Positions 45,224 through 56,712 are shown, numbered from the stretch's first letter. The stretch: 64,000 nt of DNA from Datisca glomerata (GCA_003255025.1 QANY01009007.1:1-64000), one strand, 5' to 3'. Translations and numbers: made by a program. The notes: generated by a model from the letters alone, not told the origin.

Positions 45224-46940
45224 ATGGATAATTTAGATGTTGTGGTCGATCGTGATTTGACATGTTATTTGGATCATTGTAATTTTATGGAAGAGGAAGT
45301 CAGTGAGATTGTGATTCCTTCGGAAAAGACGTATGGGAATATTGAGTCTAGTAGACTAAGGATTATTGGGAGACTCTTTTCAAATAAAAGATATAATTTG
45401 TATGGACTCCAGAATGTTTTAACGAAAGCGTGGAATATGGATTCGGACGTCCAGTTTAAGGAGATTGCAAAAGATGTTTTTTCATCTTAATTTTGTGCTT
45501 AGCAACGGACCATGGTTATTTGAAGGGAATCTATTCGTTATTAAACGTTAAACTGTGAAACTTTTCTTTAGAATAATTTTTGGATTCAAATTCATGACTT
45601 ACCTCTTGAATACAGAAACAAAGCAGTTGGAGAACTTGTTGTTTATAAAGTTGGTAAATTAGTTCTTTCGAAAGATATTTACTCCAAGGATGGGTTTGAG
45701 CTTAATCGGTTTTTGCGTTTCAAAGTGGAGATTAATATTACAAACCCGTTAATGAGGGGTTCATTCATTAATTTCGAAGGAAAAAAAGTTTGATGTAAGT
45801 TCAAATATGAAATGTTGCCTTGTTTTTGTTCGTCATGTGGAAGGATTTTTCACCATAATATTGGATGTCTTGGACCGAACGGGAGAAATTTTTTTTGGCT
45901 GGGGATAACAGAGAAAAGAGTGATGAATACGGTGACTGTTTGAGAGCCTACAGTGCTCGTTCTTTTATGCCGGACAGAGACCATTCAAGAGCTTTCAGAG
46001 GGAGATAATTTAACAAAGGTGCTGGCTGAAGTTGGGTAAGATGGTCGGATCAACGTACTTCTGTTCGGACGATGGCTGATCCTCCTATTATTTTCCAGAT
46101 GTACATTCTGGAAAATAATATCTCAATTCCTATTTTTCAGGGAACTACCAAAGATATCACATCTTCTTCCATTAAACCTAAAAATAGTGATCCTGCTGTG
46201 AAGGAAAACATGGATGTGGTTATGGATGTGCATGCTGACAATGGATAATTGCATTTATTCAGGGGCTAACGTGGGCAGCTGTGAGAATTTTATAATAGAA
46301 ACAAATCTGATACAGGTTGAAAACGCGGGGAAGAAGCTGCTGTCAAAATGGGCCGTTTTGATGAGATGCCAATAGCCAATTAAACTCATTCTTCGCTGCA
46401 ATTTAAGGAGAATTAAAATGTGGATTTGGGGAGTGTTGATGAAGAGCCACTATCCCATCAAACTCCTTCTTCATTGCAATTTAAGGAGAATTCAAATGTG
46501 GGTTTGAGCTTGGGCAGAGTTAATGTTGAAGTGCTTGAGGCAAATAGTGTGGTTTTTGCGCCTTTGACAGCAATTTTTTATCAGCCCGTTATTTCTTCTG
46601 CTGGGTTTGACGATCCGTTCAAATTGGGGCCAATTATTACTAAGTTTTAGAAGAGTGATTCTTTGACCAAGAAAAATAAGAGGAAGCCCAAAGCAAATAC
46701 TAAAATTAATTCGGGTCGTTCCAAATCTCCTGTGTGTGGAGTCCAAATTGTGTCTTCCCAACTTCCACGGGTGCCTTAATTGAAGTGGGTCTGAAACGAA
46801 AAAATGATGTAGAAGAAGTTATTTGTGACAGAGGTGTAGAAGATGTTCAATCTGTTAAGAGGAGGAAAGATGAGTTTACTACAGAATTTAGCGGAATGGT
46901 GGAGGAAGCCGACCCCAAACTACCCCAATGTGAGTCATGA
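45224..46940 (+). pseudogene. LINE 3 ORF1 (DUF4283 and zinc knuckle)
   Basis: Starts MDNLDVVVDRDLTCYLDHCN and reads as the DUF4283 start through RIIGRLFSNKRYNLYGLQNV and LTKAWNMDSDVQF. After a frameshift near 45485 it continues FHFDVLSNGPWLFEGNLFVI and KFKYEMLPCFCSSCGRIFHH, the CCHC-type knuckle. The remaining C-terminal part is low-complexity with several stops. A duplication of SLQFKEN-type sequence occurs at 46385-46420 and 46461-46500. ORF1 proteins of this type bind LINE RNA. Confidence 0.82.
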
Positions 46941-47580
46941 AAGCTCTGGTGTGGAATTACCAGGGTTTGGGGAACTCCCAGACATTTTCTCATTGTGAGG
47001 GCTTTCAAAGTCTCATTCCTTTGATTTTATTATTCTGTTAGAAACTAAAAATAAGGCTTGCGTTGTGAATAAATTGAAATACTCGTTTGGTGCTTCGGGT
47101 TGTATTATTGCAGATCATGTTGGTATTATAGGTGGTTTAGCTGTGTTTTGGTTAGATGATTCTTCTGTGAATCTTATAAGTATGTTGATTTTTATTGAGA
47201 TGAGAGTGTTTGATGCTAGTAAAAATATTTTTGGAGAATTTTTGTGGTGTATCTCAGTACTTGGTGAGATGTACCTCTTGTGGAGAAGCATTTGCTGTTA
47301 TAGGTTATTTCAATGACCTGATGAATTCTTCTGATAAGCAAGGAGGGTTGGATAGAGGCTTTTCTAGTTTGGAGCTTATGCATAATTTCGCTCAGGATTG
47401 TTATGTGGTTGATATCGGTTTTATTGGCCCCACCTTTACTTGGGAAAATAAAAGAAATGGTAATGCTTTGATTAGGGAAAGATTATATATGTGTCTTGGG
47501 CATCACTCTTGGTTGGATTTTACCCTAATGCTAAGTTTTTTCACCTACCTTTTCACGGATCTGATCACTTACTGATTTCG
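46940..47580 (+). pseudogene. LINE 3 endonuclease
   Basis: KALVWNYQGLGNSQTF at 46940-46985 is the usual start (W-N-x-R-G-L-G), followed by FIILLETKNKACVVNKLKY (metal-binding Glu), GGLAVFWLDD, then in another frame AVIGYFNDLMNSSDKQGGLD (the GDFN block, with the Asp replaced by Tyr), CYVVDIGFIGPTFTWENKR and RERLYMCLG. After a further shift come LPFHGSDHLLI, with the catalytic SDH. The altered GDFN block and three frameshifts make it inactive. Confidence 0.87.
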
Positions 47581-47599
47581 CTTAACACTTCTGAAGATA

Positions 47600-49052
47600 C
47601 TAGGCGTGTGAAACAATTGTTTAAATTTGATAGACGTTGGAGTAACCATTCGGGATGTGCTTTGACTATAGCTAAGGTTTGGAAAGAGATTGAAGGTAGA
47701 AATTATGGTATTATGCAAAACTTGGAGCTGCTCGTAAGGCGTTAATTGATTGGCGAAAACATTATCTAGTGCAAATTTAGGCCACTTAATTCAGGACCTT
47801 TATAAGAAGATTGCCAGTTTTTATGGGGACAACAATTGTCCGGATTTGTTTAAAATTAAAAACCTTGAGAAGAAGCTTTGGCTTGTGATTATTGAGGAAG
47901 ATATATACTGGAGGGATCATACCAGAGCTGAGTGGTTAAGAAATGGCGATAGGAACACTACTTATTTTCATGCTAAGGTTTAAATTCAAAGAAGGTTCAA
48001 GAAGATCTATAGGCTTGAAGACAGTACTGGTAGATGACACACAAATTGGAAGAATATTGAAGGGTTAATGATCAATTGCTTCCAAAATTTGTTCACTTCT
48101 TCTAATCCCGATGCTGGTGCTCTTGAGGGGGCTTTGGGTTGTCTCTGTCGTGCCATTGAGAATGCTGACTCATTTTTGCGTGATAAAGAGGTATCTTATG
48201 CGCGGTTCAAGACATTCATTTACACAAGGCTCCTCGACCGGACGGTTTTACAATGGAGTTCTTTATTCAGCACTAAGATACGATACGTCTTGATGTTTTC
48301 TCTATGGTTCATCGTTTTTTTAAATGATTTATTCCTTCCCCTGGGATTAATCATTCTAATATTTTGTTGATTCCTAAAGCCCCCAATTTCGTTCGATTAA
48401 CTTATGTAATGTTTCTTATAAGATTATTTTGAAGATCCTTACGAATTGGTTGAAGGGTGTTATGGGTAAGATTATTAGCGAAAATCATGGTGCTTTTATT
48501 TCCAAGCGTATTATTACAGACAATATTATGATCGCTCATGAAATTTTGCATGCTTTTCGTGTTAATAAGAAGGGGGAATCTAGTGAGGTAGCCGTTAATA
48601 TTGATATGACTAAAGCATATGATAGAATTGAATGGGTGTTTCTGATTGAGGCTTTGGAAATGTTGGGTTTTTCTGATAGATGGTGTAATTGGATTTTTAA
48701 ATGTATCTCATCTGTCTCTTTTAGTGTTATTGTTAATGATGTTTACAATATGACGTTTCATCCGAGTAGAGGTTTTAGACAAGGAGATATGCCCGCTTTC
48801 TTCTTATCTTTTTTTATTTGCGCTGAGGTTTTATCCCGCTTACTGACTAGAGCGTGTGATTTTAAGCTTATTTTCGGGGTTTATGTTTTCAAGGATGGTC
48901 CTGTGATTTCTCTTTTGTTATTTGTTGATCATTCTTTATTATTTTACAAAGCCAAGGAAGCTAATATCAAGATTATTTTTTATATTTTGAAGATTTATGG
49001 TGTTGCTTCTGGCCAGGCTGTGAATTTTAATAAGAGTCTTATGGTTTTTTAG
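47600..49052 (+). pseudogene. LINE 3 reverse transcriptase
   Basis: FKFDRRWSNHSGCALTIAKVW and RAEWLRNGDRNTTYFHAKV (47922-47980) precede the RT. RT proper: LISENHGAFISKRIITDNIM-like stretch at 48470-48535, AVNIDMTKAYDRIEWVFLIE (48591-48650, first catalytic Asp), SRGFRQGDMPAFFLSFFICA, and LLLFVDHSLLFYKAKE at about 48913-48960. There the FADD active site reads FVDH, so one catalytic Asp is lost. Then VASGQAVNFNKSLMVF. The 207-codon frame 48429-49052 is its best part. Confidence 0.9.
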
Positions 49053-49090
49053 CTTTGATGTTCATTTAAACTTGCAGCAGTTCCTTTAAA

Positions 49091-49650
49091 CTTTGTAATG
49101 TTCCTTTAAACTTGTGAATTTTAATAAGAGTCTTATATTTTTCACATATTTTTAAAATCAAACCATTATTGAAGTTACTCTCGGTATCCCAACAATAACT
49201 CCTCACCTCGGTAGTTCAAGAAAAATTTGGTATCCTAAAAATTAGAAAGTACGTCATCAGATTTTTTAGTGAAAACTAAATAATGTAATTAACAAAATTT
49301 AAATCTAATTGTTATGGTTTTAAGTTATAAACGTTAATTCTGATGATAAAAGAATGAAACAATAATCACATTACAATCATCGCGATATGATAATTATACA
49401 TAAATAAATAAGAAGAGATGATAACTATAAAGAAAAAAAAGAATAATGGAAAGAAATATTAGAGATGATAAAAATGTGATAAATTTAAAAAAAATATGTA
49501 GGGTGAAAATAAGGAAACAATATATGAAACAAGTAAAAATATATATTTAAACAAAATAAATTAAAACAAACCATAATATTTACTAAAAAAAATAGAAAAA
49601 ATAAACAATAAAAAGGAAAAGGAAATAAAACACAAACAAAAAAAATAAAA
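49091..49650. other. AT-rich insertion in LINE 3, left part
   Basis: Opens with duplicated LINE sequence (a 24-bp segment at 49113-49136 identical to 49019-49042). Then A-rich DNA with no gene. Confidence 0.6.
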
Positions 49651-49651
49651 T

Positions 49652-49702
49652 ACAGAGGGTGAATCACCCTCTGTTTAAAGTAACAACAGAGGGTGACCCT
49701 CT
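49652..49702. repeat. Two adjacent perfect palindromes
   Basis: 49652-49674 is a perfect inverted repeat (arms ACAGAGGGTGA and TCACCCTCTGT around one base). 49688-49702 is another built on the same word (AGAGGGT and ACCCTCT around one G). They lie 26 bp before the TG microsatellite. They could be the joined ends of small transposons or a hairpin-forming site. Confidence 0.9.
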
Positions 49703-49727
49703 ATTTTTTTTAATTTTATTTTTAAGA

Positions 49728-49908
<181 letters not shown>

Positions 49909-51017
49909 AATAAATTAATCTATGAAAAATACTTAATTTTATACATAATTGGTATGAACATATTATTTTTTGCTACATAATCTACTAACTATCATTTTTC
50001 CTTTATTCTCTCATTGCTAATCAAATAGCGAAGGAATGATCATAGATGGTAACTAGTTCAAATAAGTGTCACTAAAGAAAAATCAATAAAACTTTCAAAA
50101 TAGAATATTTTTTGTTTGAGATATAAATATACCCTTTTAATTTTTGACTACTCAGTTCATTAATTAATTTTTTTTCTTTTCTTCCTAATTTACTATGAAT
50201 GATCATGGATGATAACTAATCAAACAACTAACAAAAATGATGAACAAAGTTTAAAAAAAACTTGTAAAAACATAAAAAAAAATTCAAAGCTTAAATATTG
50301 TATAATCTTGTATAGATGTTTTACTCTTTATTTTATGCATTTTTATGTACGAGAAATTATCATAGGGGATCTTTTCATCAAATGTACACTTTCAACCCAT
50401 TAAAGAGTTGATTCATATTGAGTTAATTTTACACCTATCAAAAGCTTTATCTTCATCCTCATTGATTGAGTTGATGATAAAGACATCTCAATATCAAACT
50501 TGTGGAGAAATCAGTAATGCATGAAAATAAAACTTAAGATTAAGAGTAGGAGAAATGATAAAGAATGAACAAACAACTTATGTATGGAAAATGAAACAAA
50601 AAATATCAACTACATGAGTATCAAGAAGAGATATGATGAAGAATAATGAACAAGATATATTGAAAGCTAAAGTGCAAAAAAATTAAACTACCTTAAGAAA
50701 GAAATATGAAAATATGAAAGGTGAATAGAAATAAAGACTCTTTTTCTCTCTCTTTTAAAAAGTCTCTCCTATTTTCTCAAGATCTCTCTTTCTCTCTCTA
50801 AAATCCCCTCTCTTTCTCCCTATCTAATCATCTCTTCAACTGAAGACTTCATCTCTATTTATAGGCAAACTTAGAGTTTCACTTTTAATTTTTAGTCTTT
50901 TTACACTTTTTTAGTCATTGGACAATTCTTATCATTTTTTAGGCATTGAGTTATTTTTCAAACCATACATATAGTCTTAGACTATTATATGGGTTAAAAA
51001 AATAAAAATTTATCTTT
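49909..51017. other. AT-rich insertion in LINE 3, right part
   Basis: No gene. 50740-50825 is a CT-rich tract (TCTCTCTT words). Possibly a non-coding DNA element or MITE cluster; no matching ends were found. Confidence 0.5.
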
Positions 51018-51240
51018 TTAAAGTATTGGACTGGACAAAATATGGTATTTACAATGCTTCTATCGATTTTCAACCTTCGTGGGGTTGGAGAAGTTTAATT
51101 GAACGATGGAAACTTCTTTCTTTTAAAATTCGTTGGTTTGTGAATGATAGTCGATCGGTCAATATATGGGAGGATACGTGGATTCCGCAGCCTAGGCTCT
51201 ATAAAATTGCTTCCCCCAAAAATGATGAAATTACTTGAGC
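51018..51240 (+). pseudogene. LINE 3 ORF2 downstream fragment
   Basis: A 70-codon frame with PSWGWRSLIERWKLLSFKIR, WFVNDSRSVNIWEDTWIPQP and RLYKIASP. This S-x-x-W-x-S-I...G-x-x-I-x-x-W-x-D-x-W-I-P block occurs some 200-250 residues after the RT active site in plant LINE ORF2. It is the continuation of LINE 3 beyond the 1.9-kb interruption. Confidence 0.82.
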
Positions 51241-51340
51241 TCTTCATCTGAGATGCTTTTGTGTGGTGATAGGCTAAGAGCTTCGCCCGCCCTCGTATAT
51301 CACACTTTCGTTTAGAATTTGTTCCTCAATGAGGATTGTT
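51241..51340. other. Border between LINE 3 and Tat-like remnant 2
   Basis: Short decayed LINE sequence leading into GC-richer DNA; the exact junction cannot be fixed. Confidence 0.4.
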
Positions 51341-51621
51341 TTGAATGAAATTAATTTCCTGACCGCGTGCGTCGTTTCACTCTTTTTGTGGTTTAAAACC
51401 ATTAATGACGCGTGGGGCATGTGTCAGAACCCGACTCCCTCATGTGTCACTTCATTCCTGACCCGTCATTTCATCCATGTGGTTGATTGGATGACGTTTG
51501 GTCTTAAGTAATCCTCTCTCGATTCACAAAAAGGTCATTTACCAGCCGTAGAATGGTTCTAGCGATTGTCATCATGGCCGACTTAAATAACTCCACTAAT
51601 TGAGTGGTTTTCTTCTAGACC

Positions 51622-51629
51622 TATAAATA
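51622..51629 (+). promoter_or_regulatory. TATA box, possible antisense promoter in Tat-like remnant 2
   Basis: CTATAAATAGGCGATTTCCC is a classic plant TATA context, about 170 bp before ATGGTTGTTGCTTCC at 51799. On the plus strand it would drive transcription antisense to the inferred element. It could also mark an unrecognised LTR in plus orientation. Confidence 0.4.
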
Positions 51630-52989
51630 GGCGATTTCCCTTTCTATTTCCTTTAGCCTCGCCATCCTTTTAGAGTTGAAACCTTCATTCTTGCCCTTGA
51701 TTCTTCTTTCTCTCTTGTGAAAATAGTGATTCTTCCCATTTTGGGGCCTTTTCCATTTTATAAGGCTTTATCTTGAGGTCATCCTCGCCTTCCTTTCCAT
51801 GGTTGTTGCTTCCCTCTCTATTGTCCTTTAAATGACAGGCCTAAAAGTTGTCTACGTTCCATTCACGGTGATTTTCCTACCGTCAATAACCTTGTTCGGT
51901 GGATCCTTTATTTATGTTGGCTACCGACCCATGGTTCTAGAAACATCATCCTTGAAAAAGGCATGTAATCCAGCCGATAGCCTTGCAATCATCTTTTACC
52001 ACCTCTGTCATTTCTGACCCCCAACTGCTTATAGCAGTGTGCTTCGGGAGTGGGTAAGGCAGCTCTTGCAATCATATCCTTCAGGATCGTCTTGAACCCG
52101 AGCACGGTGGCCTTCTTCCATTCTCACCTTAAGTGGGGGAGATTGAGGTCTTTCGTCCTCAGCTCGGAAATTGTTTATTGCTCGTGGTTTGAATCCATTT
52201 TTATCCTGACTTGGTGTGCGGATCAAACCAAGTCATCATGATCCTCGTTCAACAAGTGACTGAAGCCTTCTAGTCCTTAAAATAGTTTAGAAAGTTATGA
52301 AAATCCTGCGACCACCGTCTCAGACGTGGGGGGTCTTTTACTTTTAAATTATCCTAGAAGGGGCTTACCCCCTTAACCGAGGAGATTTTCTTACCTTTAT
52401 GTTTACTCTTATTTATTCCCTTAGTCGCATGAACTGTGAGAAACATGCCTTAAATGGATACTTCTTACCTCATATGAGCTTTTAACTTGGTCTGGATGAG
52501 ACCTTTATCCTTTAATTTGTTCCTGAGTTGTAGGGTTGTTTTAACCCCAAGCTTGAGTGCGTTCCAAGATGGACTTAGTCCCTTCTTATGGGAAGCCCCC
52601 TTTGAAGGAGGTCATGGGTCATATAGACCTATCATGACCTTTATGAAGTCTTTCGTGTTCCTATCTGAGAGGTCTGGTCGGGTGAACCTTCCCTTCATTG
52701 AGGGTTTACCTTGACATTTAGTCAAGCATACATTCTCTTAGTTGAGCTTTTTCCTGGTCTGGAGATCTAGAATGCAAGTTGAATTCCTTTAGTTTTGGTA
52801 CTTGGTCAAAGCAATTTCCCCTTATCACATATCTAGACTTTCTTGTTCTGGGTAAATCCTCAAGCTGAAGCGCTCGTCAGATGGCCTTATCATTTTCTTT
52901 CGAGTAGCTCGATAGATTATCTTGGCTAAGGCTTTCCCTTAACCTGGTTAGACAGGAATGAGTGTTCGGCGATCATTACTTTCCTTGTT

Positions 52990-53772
52990 GTCTAGCTAGG
53001 CGTGCCAGCTTTAGCTAGACTCTTGATCCCGTCCACGAGCATGAATGCTCGGCATACATCTTTCCTTGATGTCCAGCCAGGCATGTCTGCCCTGGCTAGA
53101 CTCTTGAATCTTGTATAATGAGTCGGGGTGCTCGGTAAACATCCCTTTTTGCCTTGATGTCTGCCAGGTGTGTCAGCTCTAACTAGACTCTTAAATCCCA
53201 TCTACGAGTATGACTGCTCGGCATACATCTTTCTTTTTCTACTAGCTAGGCGTTCCTACTCTAGCTAGACCATTAAATCCTGTTTGACGAGCTAAGGTGC
53301 CTAACAGACATACTTTTTACCTCGATGTCTAGCCAGATGTGCCTACTCTGGTTAGACCCTTGAATCCTATCTACGAGCATGAGTGTTCAACAAATATATT
53401 TCCTTGATGTCTAGTCAGGTATTCGTGCTCTGGCTACACCCTTAAATCCCATCTGCGAGCATGAGTGCTCAGCAAACATCTTTCCTTGATATCTAGCTAA
53501 GCATTCCAGCTTTGGCTAGACCATTGAATCCCATCTGACGAGCTGGGGTGCTCAGTAGAAACCGCTTTTTTCCTTGATGTCTAACCAAATGTGTCTGCTC
53601 CGGCTAGACCCTTGAATCCCATCTATGAGCATAAATACTCGACAGTCATCTTTCCTTGATGTCTAGCCAGGCGTTCCTTCTCTGACTAGACCCTTGAATC
53701 TCGTCTTTGAGCATGGGTGTTCGGTAGACATCATTCCTTGATGTCGAGCTAGCGTCTCTACTCTTGCTAGTC
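52990..53772. repeat. Ten tandem units of 81-88 bp, each with two inverted repeats
   Basis: The dyad with arms GTCTAGCCAG and CTGGCTAGAC (31 nt in all) starts at 52990, 53071, 53159, 53240, 53327, 53409, 53491, 53579, 53661 and 53743. Intervals are 81, 88, 81, 87, 82, 82, 88, 82 and 82 bp. Between these dyads most units carry a second one, GAGCA-TGAG-TGCTC type (for example 53037-53050). The long units replace it with GAGCTGGGGTGCTC. Common link: CCTTGAATCCCRTCT and CATCTTTCCTTGAT. Confidence 0.92.
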
Positions 53773-53830
53773 CCTTGAATCCCGTCTGTGAGTTGGGGTG
53801 TTCGGCAGACATCACTTTTTATTTTATCCT

Positions 53831-54006
53831 GACCGGTGAGCTAGAGTATCTCACAAGTCATCACTTTTTATTCTATCTTGACTGGTTAGCTAGGGTACCT
53901 CACCAATCATCATTTTTTAATTAATCCAGACTGGTGGGCTAGGGCGCCTCACCAGTCACATCTTTTTATTTAATCTCGCCCGATGGGTTAGAGCACCTCA
54001 CCAGTC
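53831..54006. repeat. Four tandem 49-bp units, each a 10-bp-stem inverted repeat
   Basis: Dyads with arms GACTGGTGAG and CTCACCAGTC around a 9-base loop (CTAGGGTAC type) start at 53831, 53880, 53929 and 53978, exactly 49 bp apart. The linker is ATCACTTTTTATTTAATC-like. The array directly continues the 82-bp array but has its own sequence. Confidence 0.92.
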
Positions 54007-54009
54007 ATC

Positions 54010-55470
54010 ACATTTAGATCTCCATCGCACGTCGTAGAAGAGTCGATCTTTAGAGACTTGCAAGATAGTTAGAAAATCATAAGCAAATATTTCTACGACA
54101 TGTTCTATTTTTCCATGAATGTAGATTCGTTCAAAAAGACCTTATAAGAAGTTAATCCTATATAGAAAGTTTGTTCAAGTAGAAAAAAAGAGACTTCTTA
54201 TCTGACCAATGCCGATGAATACATGATCATTGTCGTTTATTACACCGAGGTGGAGGGCCGAAGACAGTTGAGCTTTTGTTTCTTGATCTTTTGCCCTTCA
54301 TTTTTGGTTTAGGCGTCTCTCTTTCTAAGCTTCATCTTTTCCTTGATCGTGGTACCCCTCGAGCATCACACTCTGCTCGGGGGTAAGTGTCGACTTGTCA
54401 TCAGCTGTCATTTTTTAGTATTCCAACGAGAGGAAGATTGACCACCCCAGTCCTCGGGTTCCTCCTAGGGACGTGCGTCGATTACGAGCTCCTTTCTTGT
54501 GGGTTTATCTACTTTATATGGGGGCTTTGGAGGAACACGCCCATGTATTTCACCGTGAACATCCTGGTTCTACTAAAAATCAGAGTAAGGAGTCTAGTGA
54601 CCATCCTTACTCTCTCACCAGGGCTTCATGTCTTAGTTTTGTTCACGAGCCCATGTACCAGTTTTGGCACGACCTCCGTCCTTCTTTTTCACCTGAGTCA
54701 GGACGTGGGAGTCGAGAGCTGCCTAGCTCTGATTCGCATTCCACCAGTGGTGGAGGATTGGTGCGGGGCTCTATATTTCAACTGGGATTGTGCCCATATT
54801 CGTTTATCCGTGCAGCATGGTTTTCCTTCGCCTGAGTTGGAGTTTTGCAAAATTGTTGGTTACTAAAAAATGTGCACCAATGAGTAAGGTGGAGGGTGTC
54901 CCGCCAATATTTTCCTCCATCTTCCATAGCTGGTCACATATTGCCCCCAAAGGGTCCTTCAAGGGTCTTTGCCTTCGTTCGCTCTCCAGCGGCCTTGTTC
55001 TCTTCCTGGATGACCCCAAATAGAACCTTACAAAAAGGGAACTCCTGGCCTTACGAAGCTGGGTTTCCCTTTGGTCTCGGTTTTTTCAAGGGGTGACAAT
55101 TTCTCCAGACTAGGGTGATGCCTTGCCTTTTCACATATGGACTTTCCCATGGTTCTTTGAGTCTGTGGCGACTCCGCCAACGAGCCCTTAAGTAATGGTG
55201 GAGAATCATTTCCGTGCAAGAGATCGTTATGATTTGAATGGTACCTAGCATGTCTTTCCTCCATTTCCTGTTTACCTTAGAGGTTACGACCACTATTTTC
55301 TCCTTCCTCCGTCGTGTAATCACCTTAACTAAAGATGATTCTTCTCTTAGCAAGGAGAGAGATGGATCTTTCCCCTCGTTTTGGACTTCATCGGCATAGG
55401 AGGCCAAACTCATCCTCCTTCTTGAGGAGGGGATGAGTTTCAAGTACTATAAAAATGGAAGATTTTCTCG
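54010..55470 (-). pseudogene. Decayed leader/gag region of Tat-like remnant 2
   Basis: On the minus strand frames of 130 and 78 codons (55443-55051 and 55264-55028; a charged stretch KVITRRRKEKIVVVTSKVN, a second with HARYHSNHNDLLHGNDSPP) follow the primer-site region where Gypsy gag would begin. They resemble the polar N-terminus of such Gag proteins only in composition. Plus-strand frames of 159 and 120 codons over 54387-54866 are an alternative reading, perhaps an antisense accessory ORF. I cannot decide. Confidence 0.3.
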
Positions 55471-55471
55471 T

Positions 55472-55493
55472 CGTTCCCACAGGCAGTCCCAAC
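55472..55493 (-). other. Gypsy-type primer-site region
   Basis: On the minus strand TTGGGACTGC followed by CTGTGGGAACGA, 18 of 22 positions equal to the TTGGCGCCGT-CTGTGGGAACGA leader known from many plant Gypsy elements. It sits next to a candidate LTR end (TG on the plus strand at 55494). Confidence 0.6.
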
Positions 55494-56109
55494 TGTTTCT
55501 GCCAAATACCTCAGCAACATTCTCTATGTAGACTTCCCTCCGAATTGAGCTTTTTGTATCCTCAACGTCTGCAAAACACAAACAAGAAACCCAAAAAGTG
55601 AAGGACTGGGAGGCGGTTGCCCCACCTAAAGGCCTTTGATGTTTAAGTCAATATTTGGTCAATATTTAGGCATAATTTCCTTAGGGGAGAATGAGCATAC
55701 CTCTTCCGTGTATTGAAGAAGCCTCTTGGACATGTGCTGTGAAAGCCTCACAAGACATGATGTCTGTCTTCGATTGGACAGAAAGGAGGCGACCTTGACA
55801 TATATCATTCTGCATTAAATAATAAAATGACCAGATGAAGGCTATCCTAACATTCTGTCATGGTGATTGGGCCAGTCGAGTACTACCCGTGACAGGAAAT
55901 GATGGCATTGTGCTTATGGTGATTGGACCAGTCGAGATCTCTTTGCAGACCCTATTCTGCTCTTGCATGCGCTCGGGTCTGTGCAACCCGAACATCCTCG
56001 GTACTGACCAAGTAAGGTAAGTTCTTTTCCTATGAAACTTTCCTTCGTCAGGGCCCCTGATGTGGCATAACAAGTGTCGTCGCGTCATTGGTGGTTGGGA
56101 AAGCACCCA
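55494..56109 (-). repeat. Candidate 5' LTR of Tat-like remnant 2
   Basis: About 616 bp from TGTTTCTGCCAAATAC to GAAAGCACCCACA on the plus strand (TG...CA). Its partner was not found, so the right edge is a guess. Contains a 21-bp direct repeat around GGTGATTGGNCCAGTCGAG at 55860-55880 and 55916-55936. Confidence 0.45.
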
Positions 56110-56555
56110 CAACATTCTTATTCTTAGATGTTAAAAGATATTGACACATAGAATACAACATATTAATATACAATGACATTATATTTATGTTAATTGATAC
56201 TAATAAAGATAAAAAAATTATATCATTCAATAAATTATAGTCAATATAAAATCTATTGACCCTGATAATATATTTTTGTTAATAAATAAAGATGTTATAT
56301 CCATGTTAGCACATAGTTACACAAAGATAAAATTTACATATTTAAACATAGCACTACAATTCTTGAAAATACACATTATCACATCATAATTCATGTTAAT
56401 ACAATTTTGACTTTTCACTTCTTAATTATCTTCTTTCTCACGTCTTTGTGAACGTTGATATATTTTTATTTGTTACGCTATTGCTTGCACTTTAATGTAT
56501 CATTCGCCTGCACATTAAAAAGTCAAATATTAGAAATTGAGTCATTCTACGCTGA
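56110..56555. other. AT-rich intergenic DNA
   Basis: No gene or clear repeat recognised. Confidence 0.6.
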
Positions 56556-56562
56556 TCAATTA

Positions 56563-56696
56563 ATTGATCAAATTTTAAGTGATCAAGTGACATGACAATC
56601 ATTTATAGGTTACTTTAACAAATTATTTTAATGAGTTATCAAATATCAACTTATAAATTATTGTTACATTACTTGGTCACTTAAAACTTGATCAAT
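56563..56696. repeat. Foldback (MITE-like) inverted repeat
   Basis: Arms of 49 bp, 56563-56611 and 56648-56696, about 80 percent identical as reverse complements (ATTGATCAAATTTTAAGTGA against the complement of TCACTTAAAACTTGATCAAT at the outer ends), with a 36-bp loop. Related sequence lies at 4780-4925. No coding capacity. Confidence 0.8.
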
Positions 56697-56712
56697 TTCT
56701 AGATCACTCTAA

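Larger units (their letters stand above)
45176..49090 (+). mobile_element. L1-type LINE 3, interrupted
   Basis: 5' leader rich in TCTCTCTTAGG and TAGGGTTTCAC, ORF1 (45224 to about 46940), endonuclease (about 46940-47580), linker and RT (47600-49052). At about 49060-49140 the LINE sequence ends in short duplications. The expected downstream part reappears at 51018-51240. Roughly 600 bp of the LINE between these points is missing or unrecognisable, and 1.9 kb of AT-rich DNA lies in its place. Confidence 0.88.
51341..56109 (-). mobile_element. Reverse-oriented Tat-like Gypsy remnant
   Basis: On the minus strand: a putative 5' LTR (56109-55494), a primer-site region whose end CTGTGGGAACGA matches the common plant Gypsy leader, a decayed leader or gag stretch (55443-54900), two tandem arrays (54006-52990), then a region which on the plus strand has a TATA box and short coding-like frames. 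No pol and no 3' LTR were recognised. GC content is clearly higher than in the flanks. The order (5' LTR, gag leader, tandem repeats, antisense ORF) is what Tat-lineage elements show, but assignment rests mainly on the primer-site match. Confidence 0.55.

Noticed and set aside
54387..54866. 159-codon plus-strand frame in Tat-like remnant 2
   Set aside because: Hydrophobic composition without a motif, overlapping another frame of 120 codons in a different phase. It may be accessory-ORF debris but cannot be called a gene.
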